A DNA stretch of 51,590 nucleotides, from positions 1 to 51,590 of IMG/VR virus record IMGVR_UViG_3300023116_000066, one strand, 5' to 3'. The stretch's first letter is position 1; each line of letters starts with the position of its first letter. The translations under genes and the position numbers were made by a program. This DNA is from a virus. The notes beneath the pieces were generated by a model. It did no database searches. It was not told where the DNA came from and saw only the letters and a program-made list of their open reading frames with translations. Positions 1 to 9,684 of this stretch are shown here, piece by piece.

Positions 1-2
1 AT

Positions 3-2777
3 TTAAATTTAACAGTTGATCAATTAGTTAGTAATGGAATTGATAATACAGGATCTGCTGTTACATCAGATGAATACTTTACAGATGGTTTACATATTTT
101 TCAAAACAATATTGTAGGTACTAGTAATGACAGCATTGATATAAGAACTACAACAATTAAATTACAAGAAGATGTTGATGTAACACAAGATTTACAAGTA
201 TCAGGAATAAGTTCTTTATCAAATACAACTGTAAATGGTACACTTGATGTAACTGGAGAAACTACTCTTACAGGTGATGCTGAAATACAAAGTACACTTA
301 TTGTAAATGGCGGAAATCTAACAACTAGTGGATTATATTTAGGTAACATTCGAGTTGACACTAATGTTATTACTACAACCGAGTCAAACTCAGATCTTGA
401 ATTACGTGCTAGTGGAACTGGTCGTGTTATTACAAACGAACGTGTGCTAGTTGAAAATACTATTGATGTTAGAGGAGCACTAGATTTCCAAAGTCTAACA
501 GCAATTAACAGCGTAACAGCAAGTGAGTTTTATACAGATCAAATACTAATAAAAGATAATTTCTTTACTACAACAAGCAGTAATGGAGATTTAGAATTAC
601 GTGCTAGTGGTACTGGTAAGGTTGTTGTAAGTGAAACAAACGTACAAATTGATACAGATTTAACTGTTAGTGGAACAACAGATCTAAATGATACAAGCAT
701 CACAGGAACAGTAACACATACAGGAACAAGAAATGTTACAGGAACCTATACCAATGTTGGAAATCTTACAGTTACAAATGATGTAACTGTTGACGGTTAT
801 TTACAAGGCGATAATATTCGTTTTGAAACAAATTACGTTAGCACAACTGAATCAAATAGTGATCTAGAATTAAGAGCAAATGGTACAGGTAAAATTGTAG
901 TAAACAATACAGATGTTGATGTAGCAAACGATTTAACAGTTGTAGGAGATATTTTTACAACAAATGCTAATATTACAAATACACTAACATTTGATAGATT
1001 AGAAGAAAATGAAATAATTGTTGACAACAATTACATTACAACGTCAACTTCAAATGCTGATTTAGAACTACGTGCTAGTGGCACTGGATCAGTAACTGTA
1101 AGTGATTCAGTTAATGTGTCTGAAAATTTAAATGTTTCAGGTATTTTATCCGCTGACATAGTCAATACACAAAATACCGTTTCATTAAATTCTGTAACAC
1201 ACAACGGCACATTAACTAGAACAGGAACAACTATTTTAAATAGGCCTTTAACTGTTAACGATAACGCCCAATTTGAAAATATTAAAATAGATGATAATGT
1301 TATTACCACAACTGATTCAAATTCAGATCTTGAACTACGTGCTAGTGGAACAGGAGAAGTATTAATTGATAGAGATGTTACTGTTGGTAAAAATCTTACA
1401 GTTTTAGGTAACACAACTCTTGCTGGTGATTTTACTGTTTCATCGATTGTTTTTAATAGTATTAGCAACGGTAACATTTTAGTTGACGATAACTTTATTA
1501 CCACAACACTTTCAAATAGTGATTTAGATCTTAGAGCAAATGGTGCTGGAATATTATTATTTGACAGTAATAACTTACAAGCAGATCAAGATTTTACAGT
1601 AAATGGAATTACAAATTTACTAGACACAAATATAACAGGAATATTAACACATACAGGTAATGCTGTACACACTGGAAACTATACAAATAATGGTGCTATT
1701 AAAACTACTCAAAATTTTGTAACTAGTGGAAATCCAATATTTTCTAACATACAAATCTTAAACAATGTAATACAAACCACAGAATCAAATAGTGACCTAG
1801 AATTAAGAGCTGACGGAAATGGTAAAGTAATCTTTGAAGATGCTCGAGCAAATTTAGATGTAGATATACTTGGAGATTTTACAGCAACGAATGTAAATGT
1901 TTTTGGCACACTTCAAGCAACAACTTTCCAAACTTCGGATGATTTAAGAATTAGTGGAAATACTATTTCTACAACTGTAAGTAACAGTAATGTTCATTTA
2001 CGTGCTTCTACTGAAATTCAAGCAGATGACATTGTATTTGATGATAATGTTATTAAATCAAAACAAGCAAATCAAGATGTTGTATTGAGTCCAACTGGTA
2101 ATTTAGATGTAAGCAGTAGTGAATTCATATTGCCTAAAGGAACAACAGCACAGTCTTCGTTGATTGATGGTATGATTAGATTTGATACAGATCTTGATAA
2201 ATTTACAGGTCATGTGTCTGGAGTAAAACCATTCGGTGGTGTATATTCAGCAGACAGAAGAACAAATGTTACTGTATCAGATAGTAGATTTTTCAAAGAT
2301 AATCAAACTATTAACTTTCAAAATAACAATATTCAAACAGGTCACATTGATTCGAGGGGAATTAATGTTATAGGACTTACTGTCGATAATGTAAAATTTG
2401 ACGGTAATACTATTTCAAGTTTAAACAACAATGATATAAATCTAATACCTAATGGTACAGGCGATGTTATACTAGACGATAATATTATTAGAGATGGTGA
2501 TTTTGAAAATCAAAATACAACTGATCCAATGACATTAAAAACAACTCAAAATGGGTATGTTAAATTTAATAGTACAACTGGCTTGGTAATGCCTACAGGT
2601 GACACAAGTCAACGACCAGTAACTCCTGAAGTAGGTGAAATTAGATATAACAGTCAGCAAGGAACTCCAGAAGTTTGGAACGGAACTACATGGGCAACAT
2701 GGGCTGGTTCTAGTGTTACAGCATCAGAAGCCGAAATTGATGACATATCAAATATCATGGCTATCCTACTAGGATAA
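3..2777 (+). CDS. Repeat-rich tail fibre protein, 5'-truncated by the window
   Basis: The frame is open from the first bases with no start codon or ribosome site before it, so the gene begins upstream; the GTG near 444 is internal. The visible ~924 residues are almost entirely a degenerate beta repeat of about 75-110 aa. Its core reads TTxSNSDLELRASGTG followed by V-x-V, then phrases such as 'DLTVSGTT' and 'THTGN'; I count about ten copies. The C-terminus (VGEIRYNS, then WNGTTWATWAG) is the kind of ending seen on phage fibre and structural proteins. The protein is rich in Ser, Thr, Asn and Asp with almost no Cys or hydrophobic runs, as expected for an extended trimeric fibre shaft. The next gene carries the same repeats. 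The exact position in the virion is unknown; a fibre role is inferred from composition and context. Confidence 0.8.
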   Translation, partial: LNLTVDQLVSNGIDNTGSAVTSDEYFTDGLHIFQNNIVGTSNDSIDIRTTTIKLQEDVDVTQDLQVSGISSLSNTTVNGTLDVTGETTLTGDAEIQSTLIVNGGNLTTSGLYLGNIRVDTNVITTTESNSDLELRASGTGRVITNERVLVENTIDVRGALDFQSLTAINSVTASEFYTDQILIKDNFFTTTSSNGDLELRASGTGKVVVSETNVQIDTDLTVSGTTDLNDTSITGTVTHTGTRNVTGTYTNVGNLTVTNDVTVDGYLQGDNIRFETNYVSTTESNSDLELRANGTGKIVVNNTDVDVANDLTVVGDIFTTNANITNTLTFDRLEENEIIVDNNYITTSTSNADLELRASGTGSVTVSDSVNVSENLNVSGILSADIVNTQNTVSLNSVTHNGTLTRTGTTILNRPLTVNDNAQFENIKIDDNVITTTDSNSDLELRASGTGEVLIDRDVTVGKNLTVLGNTTLAGDFTVSSIVFNSISNGNILVDDNFITTTLSNSDLDLRANGAGILLFDSNNLQADQDFTVNGITNLLDTNITGILTHTGNAVHTGNYTNNGAIKTTQNFVTSGNPIFSNIQILNNVIQTTESNSDLELRADGNGKVIFEDARANLDVDILGDFTATNVNVFGTLQATTFQTSDDLRISGNTISTTVSNSNVHLRASTEIQADDIVFDDNVIKSKQANQDVVLSPTGNLDVSSSEFILPKGTTAQSSLIDGMIRFDTDLDKFTGHVSGVKPFGGVYSADRRTNVTVSDSRFFKDNQTINFQNNNIQTGHIDSRGINVIGLTVDNVKFDGNTISSLNNNDINLIPNGTGDVILDDNIIRDGDFENQNTTDPMTLKTTQNGYVKFNSTTGLVMPTGDTSQRPVTPEVGEIRYNSQQGTPEVWNGTTWATWAGSSVTASEAEIDDISNIMAILLG
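364..2470 (+). repeat. Internal coding repeats (SNSDLELRASGTG family), set 1
   Basis: Around ten copies of a roughly 200-330 bp unit lie inside the first fibre gene. The most conserved stretch encodes SNSDLELRASGTG. At DNA level the best copies (for example near 385, 590, 850, 1320 and 1785) share long near-identical runs such as gaattacgtgctagtgg. They match the repeats in the following fibre gene, so the two genes offer homologous recombination targets to each other. Confidence 0.8.
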
Positions 2778-2788
2778 TTTCCAAATCA

Positions 2789-2796
2789 ACTAAATA
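2789..2796 (+). promoter_or_regulatory. Late promoter box ACTAAATA
   Basis: An ACTAAATA box lies between two fibre genes, 71 nt before the next start codon. It matches the T4 late consensus TATAAATA at six of eight positions and resembles boxes before many other genes in this window. No sigma70-type -35 is visible. The function is inferred. Confidence 0.5.
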
Positions 2797-2854
2797 CAAT
2801 TACAAACTGTGGTAAACCCGCAATGTAAGGTGGTTATCCGTGGAACTCGGACGT

Positions 2855-2860
2855 TAGGAG
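2855..2860 (+). promoter_or_regulatory. Ribosome binding site that fixes a TTG start
   Basis: TAGGAG lies 7 nt before the TTG at 2868. No ATG or GTG in the same frame is better placed, and the protein read from this TTG (MSQLGRISGPLL) begins with the conserved N-terminus of this phage protein family. Confidence 0.7.
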
Positions 2861-2867
2861 AGCGAAG

Positions 2868-5800
2868 TTGAGCCAATTAGGTCGTATTTCAGGTCCGCTC
2901 TTGAAGGCGAATCTATTGCGTCACGGCATAGATCTGGCTTTTGAGAATGACCTTCTATATTTAGATGTAACCAATGGTAGAGTTGGAATTAAAACCAGCA
3001 CACCAAGTCACGAGTTACAAGTCAACGGCACAACACGTACTACTAACTTAGAGGTTACTAATTCAGTAAGCCTTTCAAACTTTACAATTTCAAACAACAC
3101 AATTTCAAACGATGCTGGTGATATTACATTTACATCACCGGTAATAATCAACAATGATTTAACATTTGATAGTATGCGCATTTTCGATAATGTTATCGAA
3201 ACTACTACTTCAAATAGTGATTTAGAATTCCGAACAAGCGGAACAGGAATTGTTGATATTCAATCAGATTTATTGGTTGGCGGAAACTTACACGTCAACG
3301 GAAACATCACAGCAGATGGTACTATCGGTCTTGGTGACAGCACCAGTGACATTATTAATTTTAATGCTAGTATAGGCAGTGATTTAATACCATCAGAAAA
3401 TGACAGATGGACTATTGGTAAGGATCCTAGCGATTCGACTAACACACGCTGGAATGATCTATGGGCTGTTAACTTGTATGCTGATGCTGTATTTTCAGCA
3501 AACATCGTAATTGACGGTATTAATCTAGCAACACGTCCTGGTAATACTTATTATGTTAGTGTTAACGGAAGTGACCTAAACAATACAGGAACACATCAAA
3601 ACGATCCTGTAGAAAGTGTCAGTTTTGCTCTAAGCCAAGCATCCGCAGGTGATACTGTTTGGATTTATCCTGGTACATACACAGAAACTTTTCCTTTAGT
3701 AGTTCCACAAGGAGTTACTGTAAGAGGTACAGGCCTGCGTTCAGTAACTATTCAACCAACTGCGGCAACACGAAACAAAAATGCTTTTGAACTAAACGGC
3801 GAAACAACTGTTGAAGATTTAACTGTAGCAAACTTTGAATATGATTCAGGTAATGATACTGGTTATGGTTTTGTTTTTGCTAATAATATTACGGTAACTA
3901 GCCGTTCTCCTTACATTAGAAACGTAACAGTTTCAACAAAAGGTAGCACAGTAAGATTAGGAACTAATCCTCCAGAAGATCCTCTAGGATTTAACGCAGG
4001 CGACGCAGGTAAAGGTGCTAAGATTGATGGTAGTGTAGCAGATGCTTCAAGCAATGAAGCAAGTATGCTATTCCATTCAGCAACATTTATTACTCCGGGT
4101 GTTGATACAATTACTGCTAGTGACGGAACTAGAGTTGAATGGTTGAACTCGTTTACCTACTACGCAAACAAAGGTATGAATTTACTTAGTGGTACTAGTG
4201 GTTTTGCTGGCGATGGTAAAACAAGAATTAAGATTTTAAACACAACCGGTACTTTCGCTGTAAGTGACACACTAACCTATTATGATGTTGATGGTACAAC
4301 AGTACTAGCACAAGGAACTATTGAAAGTATCAACGGTGATTTTTATAACATTGATGGTAAAGTTACAGGATTTGAAACACTTGAAGATAGAGCAGGCAAA
4401 TCAGGTACAGCATACGGTGATGCTCAACTAGATACAGCACAAGCAAAGTTTGGTACTTCAAGTTTATTGCTAGACGGAACTGGTGATTATGTAGGCTATT
4501 CAACACAGCCAGACTTTGGATTTGGAACCAGTGACTTTACAGTAGAAACTTGGATTTATCTAACCAGCTTGGTAGGCACACAACAAGTATTTGATTTTAG
4601 AAACGGTGCTGTTGCTGATATTGCTTCTACAGTATATGTTTCAAACGGCGGTCAAATACGATATTATACTGATAGCGCAGATAGAATCATAGGAAGTACA
4701 CTAAGTTCTGGTACATGGTATCATGTTGCTCTATCAAGAGCCAGCGGTAGCACAAAGTTATTTGTAAATGGTACCCAAGTAGGATCAACATATACCGATT
4801 CAAACGATTACGGAACATCAAAACCATTAACAATTGGTTCAAGATATGATGGCGGAAATGAACTTAGCGGCCATTTTGACGACTTTAGAGTTTCAAACTC
4901 AGCAAGATATACTAGTAACTTTGCGGCACCAGGTGCGGCATTTACAAGTGATACAAATACTGTATTGCTATTACATTTTAATGGTCTCGACGGAACAACA
5001 GTTATAGTTGATGACGGAATTACAACACAAGATATTAGAACAACCAGCGGTGGTACAGCAAGTAAAATTGATTTTGCTAACTATTCAGATTTTGGTGTTG
5101 AAGTTAGAGCAATTGGATCAGCAAACGTTTATGGTAATTACGGTGTTTATGGTGATGGCGATGGAGTTATTGCTTATCTAATAGGACACAACCTTGCTTA
5201 TATTGGTACAGGCAAGTCTAGTGAAAATGATGAAACACAAGTAGTACAAGCAAACGAAATTACAGAGCTAAACAGAGCAAAAATTTTATATTCAACTGTT
5301 GACCAAAGCGGTGATTTTAGAGTTGGTGATAATTTTTATGTTAATCAGAGAACTGGTGAAGTAAGTTTTTCAAACAGCGAACTTGATGTTACAGGCAGTT
5401 TAACATTTACATCAGGCGGCAACACAACATTCATTGATGCTACTAGGATTGATACTGGCAATTTACGTCTAAGTGGTAATACAGTTTCGAGTACAACTGG
5501 TGATATCAATGTTAATCCTTATACAAATCAATTAAATTTAAACAGTGATGTTACAGTTACTGGCGATTTGAATATTACACAAGACGCAAATATTGGCGGT
5601 AACTTGGTACTTGTTGGTGATATTATCTTAAGTGCTAAAGTTGATTCAGATATTATTCCAAGTCTTGATGATACTTACAACTTAGGTAGTCCAACAAACC
5701 AGTGGAATACAGTTTATACTTCAAGATTAATTACTGAAAACATTGAAATAGACAATAACAAGATTAGAACACTTGATTCTAATAGTAATTTAGATCTAGA

Positions 5801-8800
5801 AGCCGCAGGCAACGGTGTTATTAACATTGGCCTTAATGATGTTGTTGCTAATCAAGACGTTACAGTACAAGGCAACACAACTTTAACAAATACAACAATA
5901 AATGGATCGCTTACACAAACTGGTGATCAAACAATCACAGGCGATGTTGTACAAACTGGTGGATTAACTGTAGACGGAGAGTTTACAGCCGGCGATTTAA
6001 AACTAGATGCTATTGAAATTGTTGGCAATGTTATACGTTCGACAGAAAGTAATGCTAATTTAGAACTTGATGCCGCAGGAACCGGCATAATTGATATTGC
6101 TAATAATGATGTTGAAATAGCAAATACACTTACAGTACAAGGTGCGTCGACTACAACAGGCATTACTAACACAGGTAACATTGTATCTGATAGTTTTTCA
6201 ACAGATCAGTTGACTATTAGTGGCAATGTAATTGAAAATACTGCTTCAAATAGTGAAATTATTTTTAGAACTAGCGGTACTGGTAACATAATACTTGACG
6301 CAGTTCAAACTCAAATAACACAAGACCTTACTGTCAGTGGAGACACAGCATTATCTAGTACAACAGTTACAGGAACATTTGATGTAACAGGAAATTCAAC
6401 ATTTATTGGTAACGTAACACAAACAGGATCATTAAATGTATCAGAAAATGTAAGTGTTGATGGTTATTTACAGTTAGATAATATTAAAATTGACACGAAT
6501 TATATTAGTACAACCGAATCAAATAGTGATTTAGAATTACGTGCTAGTGGAACAGGCCAAGTTGTATTTCCAACTAGCAATGTATTAATTAATAACGACC
6601 TAGATGTAAATGGAAGCATTGTAACAAGTAACCTTAGTGTTACAGGAAGCATTATTGCTCCTGCTTTTGATAGCGGCGATATCTTAATTGAAAACAATGT
6701 TGTAACCACTACACTATCAAACAGTGATTTAGAACTACGTGCTAGTGGCACAGGTGAAATACTTATATCAAACAATGATGTACAAATTGATAACGATTTA
6801 AATGTCGATGGTATTACAAGTTTAAACGATACAACTATTAACGGTACAATAACTCATGTTGGCAATACAGCACACACTGGAAATTATAATCTAACAGGTG
6901 CTTTTAATCAAACAGGCGATTTTACTACTAGTGGATTTATTGATTTACCAGATTTATTAATTGAAACAAACTATATCACAACAAAAACTAGTAATAGTGA
7001 TTTAGAATTACGTGCTAGTGGTACTGGTCGTGTAATTGTTCCTAATAATAATGTAGAATTTGGACAAAACCTTACAGTAACCGGTGACATTACTGCCAGT
7101 GACATTAATATTACTGGAGTTTTGAGCGCACCGGTAATTAGTAATGGTAACATTGAAATAGATAACAATGTTATTAGAACTACTGATTCAAACAGTGACC
7201 TAGAATTAAGAGCTAATGGAACTGGAACTGTTTTAATACCAAACAACGATGTACAGATTGACAATGATTTAAATGTATCAGGTACTACAACACTTGATAT
7301 TCTAACAGCAAATTCGGTTGTTGTTAATGGTAACATTACACAAACTGGAAATTATGTACAAACAAATGGTACAACAACACTAAACGGTCAGTTAACTGTT
7401 AATGACAAAGCACAGTTTGAAGAAATAGAAATCAATACTAACTTCATTACTACAACAACAACTAACGCCGACTTAGAATTACGTGCCGCAGGCACAGGAC
7501 AAGTGATTGTTCCTAATAATGATGTAACAATTACACAGAATTTAGTTATTGGTGGGAATATTACAGCAACAGGCATTACTGTTGAAGATGATTTACAAGC
7601 AGATATTATTAATAATGGTGATATTGAAATAGCTGGTAATTTAATTACTACAACTTTAAGTAACAGTAACCTAGAACTTAGAGCAAACGGTGCTGGCGTT
7701 GTACTTGTACCAGAAAATGATGTACAGATCGACAATGATTTAGATGTTAATGGTATTACAAATCTAAACGACACAAACATTACTGGTATATTAACACATA
7801 CTGGTAATACAGTTCAAACAGGCCAGACAACTATTAATGGAGATATTATAGTTAACGGCGATGCTACTATTGATGGCTTTGCTCAGTTTGCCGATGTTCG
7901 AATCGAAACAAACTACATTTCAACAACAACTACAAACAGCGACTTGAATTTATTTGCTATTGGTACTGGTAAAGTTGTTGTACCTTCAAACAACTTACAA
8001 GTAAATCAAAATCTTGAAGTGTTAGGATTGACATCTACAGCAAATTTAACAGCATCAGGAACTGTTACGGCAAGTATTTTTGAAACTTCTGATTTAACAA
8101 TTAGCGGAAACCTAATAGAAAATACAGCAGGTTCAATAGTTTTAACTGCTAGTGGAACAGGATCAGTTGAACTAGAAGATGTTTTAATTGATAGTAATGT
8201 TATTAGTACAACAAACAATGATGATCTAGTACTTCAACCAAATGGAACAGGTAATGTCGAAGTTGATGCTACAACTAGTATAATACTTCCAAGTGGAACT
8301 ACACTTCAACAGCCTACAGGCCAAGCTGGAATGATCAGATTTAATACTGATTTTAATGGTTATGAAGGATACGATGGTACAAATTGGCGCAGACTAGACG
8401 GAGTTTATGATTTAGATCAGAATACTTATATAACTGCTGAACTAAATCCCGGAACCAATGACAATATTATACGTTTTTATGTTAATGGAGCACTAGCTGC
8501 AACATTAGATCAGCAACAACTAACTGCTAACCTATTAAATGTCGATGACATTGAAGTAGATGGTAATACAATTAGCACAATTACTACAAATGAAGACATT
8601 GTATTTGCTCCTAACGGTACAGGAAGCACAAAAATAGGAAATTTTGCTTTCAAAGATAATACGATAACTAATACTGTAGTCGATAGTGTTACCAATTTTA
8701 CCCAAACTGGTGCTAATGGCTACTTCAAAATTGATGGTACTAACGGTTTTGTTATTCCAACTGGACAAGATAGTGAACGTGGAGGTCTTGCTGAAACTGG

Positions 8801-8942
8801 AATGATTCGTTTTAATACAACAGATAATCGTGTTGAGATCTTTAATGGAACAACTTGGATATCTGTTGCTGGAGCAGGCGGCGGTGTAACAATTACAGAA
8901 GCAGAAGATCTGTCAATTAGAAACGCTTTAATATTTGGATAG
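2868..8942 (+). CDS. Giant tail fibre/structural protein with beta-helix, LamG and repeat shaft
   Basis: 2024 aa, starting at TTG. The N-terminus (RISGPLLKANLLRHG, then DLLYLDV and GRVGI) is the signature I know from large T4-like cyanophage structural proteins and probably anchors it to the virion. Residues ~225-390 look like a pectin-lyase-type beta-helix (YYVSVNGSD, 'DTVWIYPGTYTE'). Residues ~518-706 are a LamG/concanavalin-like jellyroll (SLLLDGTGDYV, DFTVETWIYL, WYHVALSR, GHFDDFRVSN). Then comes the family motif STVDQSGDFRVGDNF, and from ~960 to ~1920 about a dozen SNSDLELRASGTG-type repeats. The C-terminus repeats GMIRFNTD...WNGTTW-like motifs. It is probably a host-binding fibre with a carbohydrate-binding head; its exact T4 equivalent is unclear. 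It shares repeats with the gene upstream. Confidence 0.8.
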   Translation: MSQLGRISGPLLKANLLRHGIDLAFENDLLYLDVTNGRVGIKTSTPSHELQVNGTTRTTNLEVTNSVSLSNFTISNNTISNDAGDITFTSPVIINNDLTFDSMRIFDNVIETTTSNSDLEFRTSGTGIVDIQSDLLVGGNLHVNGNITADGTIGLGDSTSDIINFNASIGSDLIPSENDRWTIGKDPSDSTNTRWNDLWAVNLYADAVFSANIVIDGINLATRPGNTYYVSVNGSDLNNTGTHQNDPVESVSFALSQASAGDTVWIYPGTYTETFPLVVPQGVTVRGTGLRSVTIQPTAATRNKNAFELNGETTVEDLTVANFEYDSGNDTGYGFVFANNITVTSRSPYIRNVTVSTKGSTVRLGTNPPEDPLGFNAGDAGKGAKIDGSVADASSNEASMLFHSATFITPGVDTITASDGTRVEWLNSFTYYANKGMNLLSGTSGFAGDGKTRIKILNTTGTFAVSDTLTYYDVDGTTVLAQGTIESINGDFYNIDGKVTGFETLEDRAGKSGTAYGDAQLDTAQAKFGTSSLLLDGTGDYVGYSTQPDFGFGTSDFTVETWIYLTSLVGTQQVFDFRNGAVADIASTVYVSNGGQIRYYTDSADRIIGSTLSSGTWYHVALSRASGSTKLFVNGTQVGSTYTDSNDYGTSKPLTIGSRYDGGNELSGHFDDFRVSNSARYTSNFAAPGAAFTSDTNTVLLLHFNGLDGTTVIVDDGITTQDIRTTSGGTASKIDFANYSDFGVEVRAIGSANVYGNYGVYGDGDGVIAYLIGHNLAYIGTGKSSENDETQVVQANEITELNRAKILYSTVDQSGDFRVGDNFYVNQRTGEVSFSNSELDVTGSLTFTSGGNTTFIDATRIDTGNLRLSGNTVSSTTGDINVNPYTNQLNLNSDVTVTGDLNITQDANIGGNLVLVGDIILSAKVDSDIIPSLDDTYNLGSPTNQWNTVYTSRLITENIEIDNNKIRTLDSNSNLDLEAAGNGVINIGLNDVVANQDVTVQGNTTLTNTTINGSLTQTGDQTITGDVVQTGGLTVDGEFTAGDLKLDAIEIVGNVIRSTESNANLELDAAGTGIIDIANNDVEIANTLTVQGASTTTGITNTGNIVSDSFSTDQLTISGNVIENTASNSEIIFRTSGTGNIILDAVQTQITQDLTVSGDTALSSTTVTGTFDVTGNSTFIGNVTQTGSLNVSENVSVDGYLQLDNIKIDTNYISTTESNSDLELRASGTGQVVFPTSNVLINNDLDVNGSIVTSNLSVTGSIIAPAFDSGDILIENNVVTTTLSNSDLELRASGTGEILISNNDVQIDNDLNVDGITSLNDTTINGTITHVGNTAHTGNYNLTGAFNQTGDFTTSGFIDLPDLLIETNYITTKTSNSDLELRASGTGRVIVPNNNVEFGQNLTVTGDITASDINITGVLSAPVISNGNIEIDNNVIRTTDSNSDLELRANGTGTVLIPNNDVQIDNDLNVSGTTTLDILTANSVVVNGNITQTGNYVQTNGTTTLNGQLTVNDKAQFEEIEINTNFITTTTTNADLELRAAGTGQVIVPNNDVTITQNLVIGGNITATGITVEDDLQADIINNGDIEIAGNLITTTLSNSNLELRANGAGVVLVPENDVQIDNDLDVNGITNLNDTNITGILTHTGNTVQTGQTTINGDIIVNGDATIDGFAQFADVRIETNYISTTTTNSDLNLFAIGTGKVVVPSNNLQVNQNLEVLGLTSTANLTASGTVTASIFETSDLTISGNLIENTAGSIVLTASGTGSVELEDVLIDSNVISTTNNDDLVLQPNGTGNVEVDATTSIILPSGTTLQQPTGQAGMIRFNTDFNGYEGYDGTNWRRLDGVYDLDQNTYITAELNPGTNDNIIRFYVNGALAATLDQQQLTANLLNVDDIEVDGNTISTITTNEDIVFAPNGTGSTKIGNFAFKDNTITNTVVDSVTNFTQTGANGYFKIDGTNGFVIPTGQDSERGGLAETGMIRFNTTDNRVEIFNGTTWISVAGAGGGVTITEAEDLSIRNALIFG
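5750..8620 (+). repeat. Internal coding repeats (SNSDLELRASGTG family), set 2
   Basis: About twelve further copies of the same ~75-110 aa repeat, forming the shaft of the 2024-aa fibre; an isolated copy also lies near 3205-3245. Several copies (near 6520, 6715, 7000, 7190 and 7470) are nearly identical in DNA to copies in the first fibre gene. Copies at the C-terminal end decay to 'DLVLQPNGTG' and 'DIVFAPNGTG'. Confidence 0.8.
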
Positions 8943-8948
8943 AGAGAT

Positions 8949-9278
8949 ATGGCAACATTTTTTAGAAATAAAGTTATTAACGGACTAGGAACTACACCAA
9001 CTACTATTGCTGATAGTACACAGACAAGTAGAATTACTGTTATTGGTTTGAGTATTTGTAACGTAGCAGATCACGTAGTTAAAGCAAGTGTTCAACTTGC
9101 TGATTCATCTAGCTCTCAAGGTTATTACATTAAAGATGTAGTTATACCAGTAGGGCAGAGTTTGCGTGTAGTTAATGGTGGCGAGAAACTAGTCTTAGCA
9201 GAAAGTAATATTTTAACCGCAACGTGCGACACCGAAGGTGGTGCCGATGTTATATCTAGTTACGTTGAGATTGTATAG
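8949..9278 (+). CDS. Small beta-sandwich virion protein (hypothetical)
   Basis: 109 aa, six bases after the fibre gene with a weak GAGAG ribosome site. The sequence alternates hydrophobic and polar residues (ITVIGLSICN, VVIPVGQSLRVV, 'LVLAESNILTAT'), which suggests a small beta-sandwich. It resembles the 106-aa protein at 21760: both have a 'V.SLSLCN/VIGLSICN' strand, a central G.s.r/l.. strand and a late 'kilvvys/kLVLAES' strand. Both follow a giant fibre gene, so I suspect they are paralogous fibre-attachment or capping proteins. No enzyme motif is seen and the function is not established. Confidence 0.65.
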   Translation: MATFFRNKVINGLGTTPTTIADSTQTSRITVIGLSICNVADHVVKASVQLADSSSSQGYYIKDVVIPVGQSLRVVNGGEKLVLAESNILTATCDTEGGADVISSYVEIV

Positions 9279-9288
9279 GAGATAAAAG

Positions 9289-9654
9289 ATGGCTGGTAAT
9301 TCATATGTAGGTGCTTTTAGTCCTGGAGATATTTTAGGTGACGGCGTTCCAAGATATTTTTATGGTATCAGAAGAGACGAAGATGGAGATTTATTCTTTG
9401 TAAGAATTGATCAAATGTTGCCTGATCAAAGTGTAACAATTAACGAATCAGGATTGCCTGAAGACAACTATGAAGGGTTTGAAGCAGGCGTTGATTTTTT
9501 TGAAGGAAGAGATGTTAATCATGAGTTAACTTACAAAAATTTAAAATATGAGCAGTATAGATGGGACGCAAGACCTGTTTACTATTATATTGATGATGAA
9601 GGTAATTTAACTTTACGTGTCAACGAAGGATATGACTATCCTACGGGGCTATAA
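9289..9654 (+). CDS. Conserved-type phage hypothetical protein
   Basis: 121 aa, 10 nt after its neighbour, with the ribosome site GGAG at 9279. It is acidic and rich in aromatic residues (PRYFYGIRRDEDGDLFFVRID, FEAGVDFFEGRD, RPVYYYIDDEGNLTLRVN), probably all-beta. I do not recognise a family with a known function. Its place between two giant fibre genes and co-transcription with them suggest a small virion or fibre-assembly protein. Confidence 0.65.
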   Translation: MAGNSYVGAFSPGDILGDGVPRYFYGIRRDEDGDLFFVRIDQMLPDQSVTINESGLPEDNYEGFEAGVDFFEGRDVNHELTYKNLKYEQYRWDARPVYYYIDDEGNLTLRVNEGYDYPTGL

Positions 9655-9657
9655 ATA
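9650..9657 (+). promoter_or_regulatory. Late promoter, perfect TATAAATA
   Basis: An exact match to the T4 late promoter consensus overlaps the stop codon of the 121-aa gene and lies 27 nt before the ATG of the 1903-aa gene, leaving room for a leader with the ribosome site AGGGAT. Confidence 0.75.
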
Positions 9658-9684
9658 TACAAATAAAATGAAATAGGGATTGAA

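Noticed and set aside
444-2777. GTG at 444 as start of the first fibre gene
   Set aside because: The frame is open and repeat-like from base 3 onward with no start or ribosome site, so the gene begins before the window.
2797-2867. A tRNA or small RNA in the gap before the TTG start
   Set aside because: Short paired segments exist, but no cloverleaf with a proper anticodon arm and TTC loop can be drawn.
6500-7780. Long open frames on the minus strand opposite the fibre repeats
   Set aside because: They recur opposite every repeat with the same Ser/Val-rich pattern (VPLARSSKSLF), which is the reverse reading of the SNSDLELRASGTG repeat. They have no ribosome sites.
364-8620. CRISPR-like array
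   Set aside because: The repeats are coding, degenerate, unequal in spacing and lie inside continuous reading frames.
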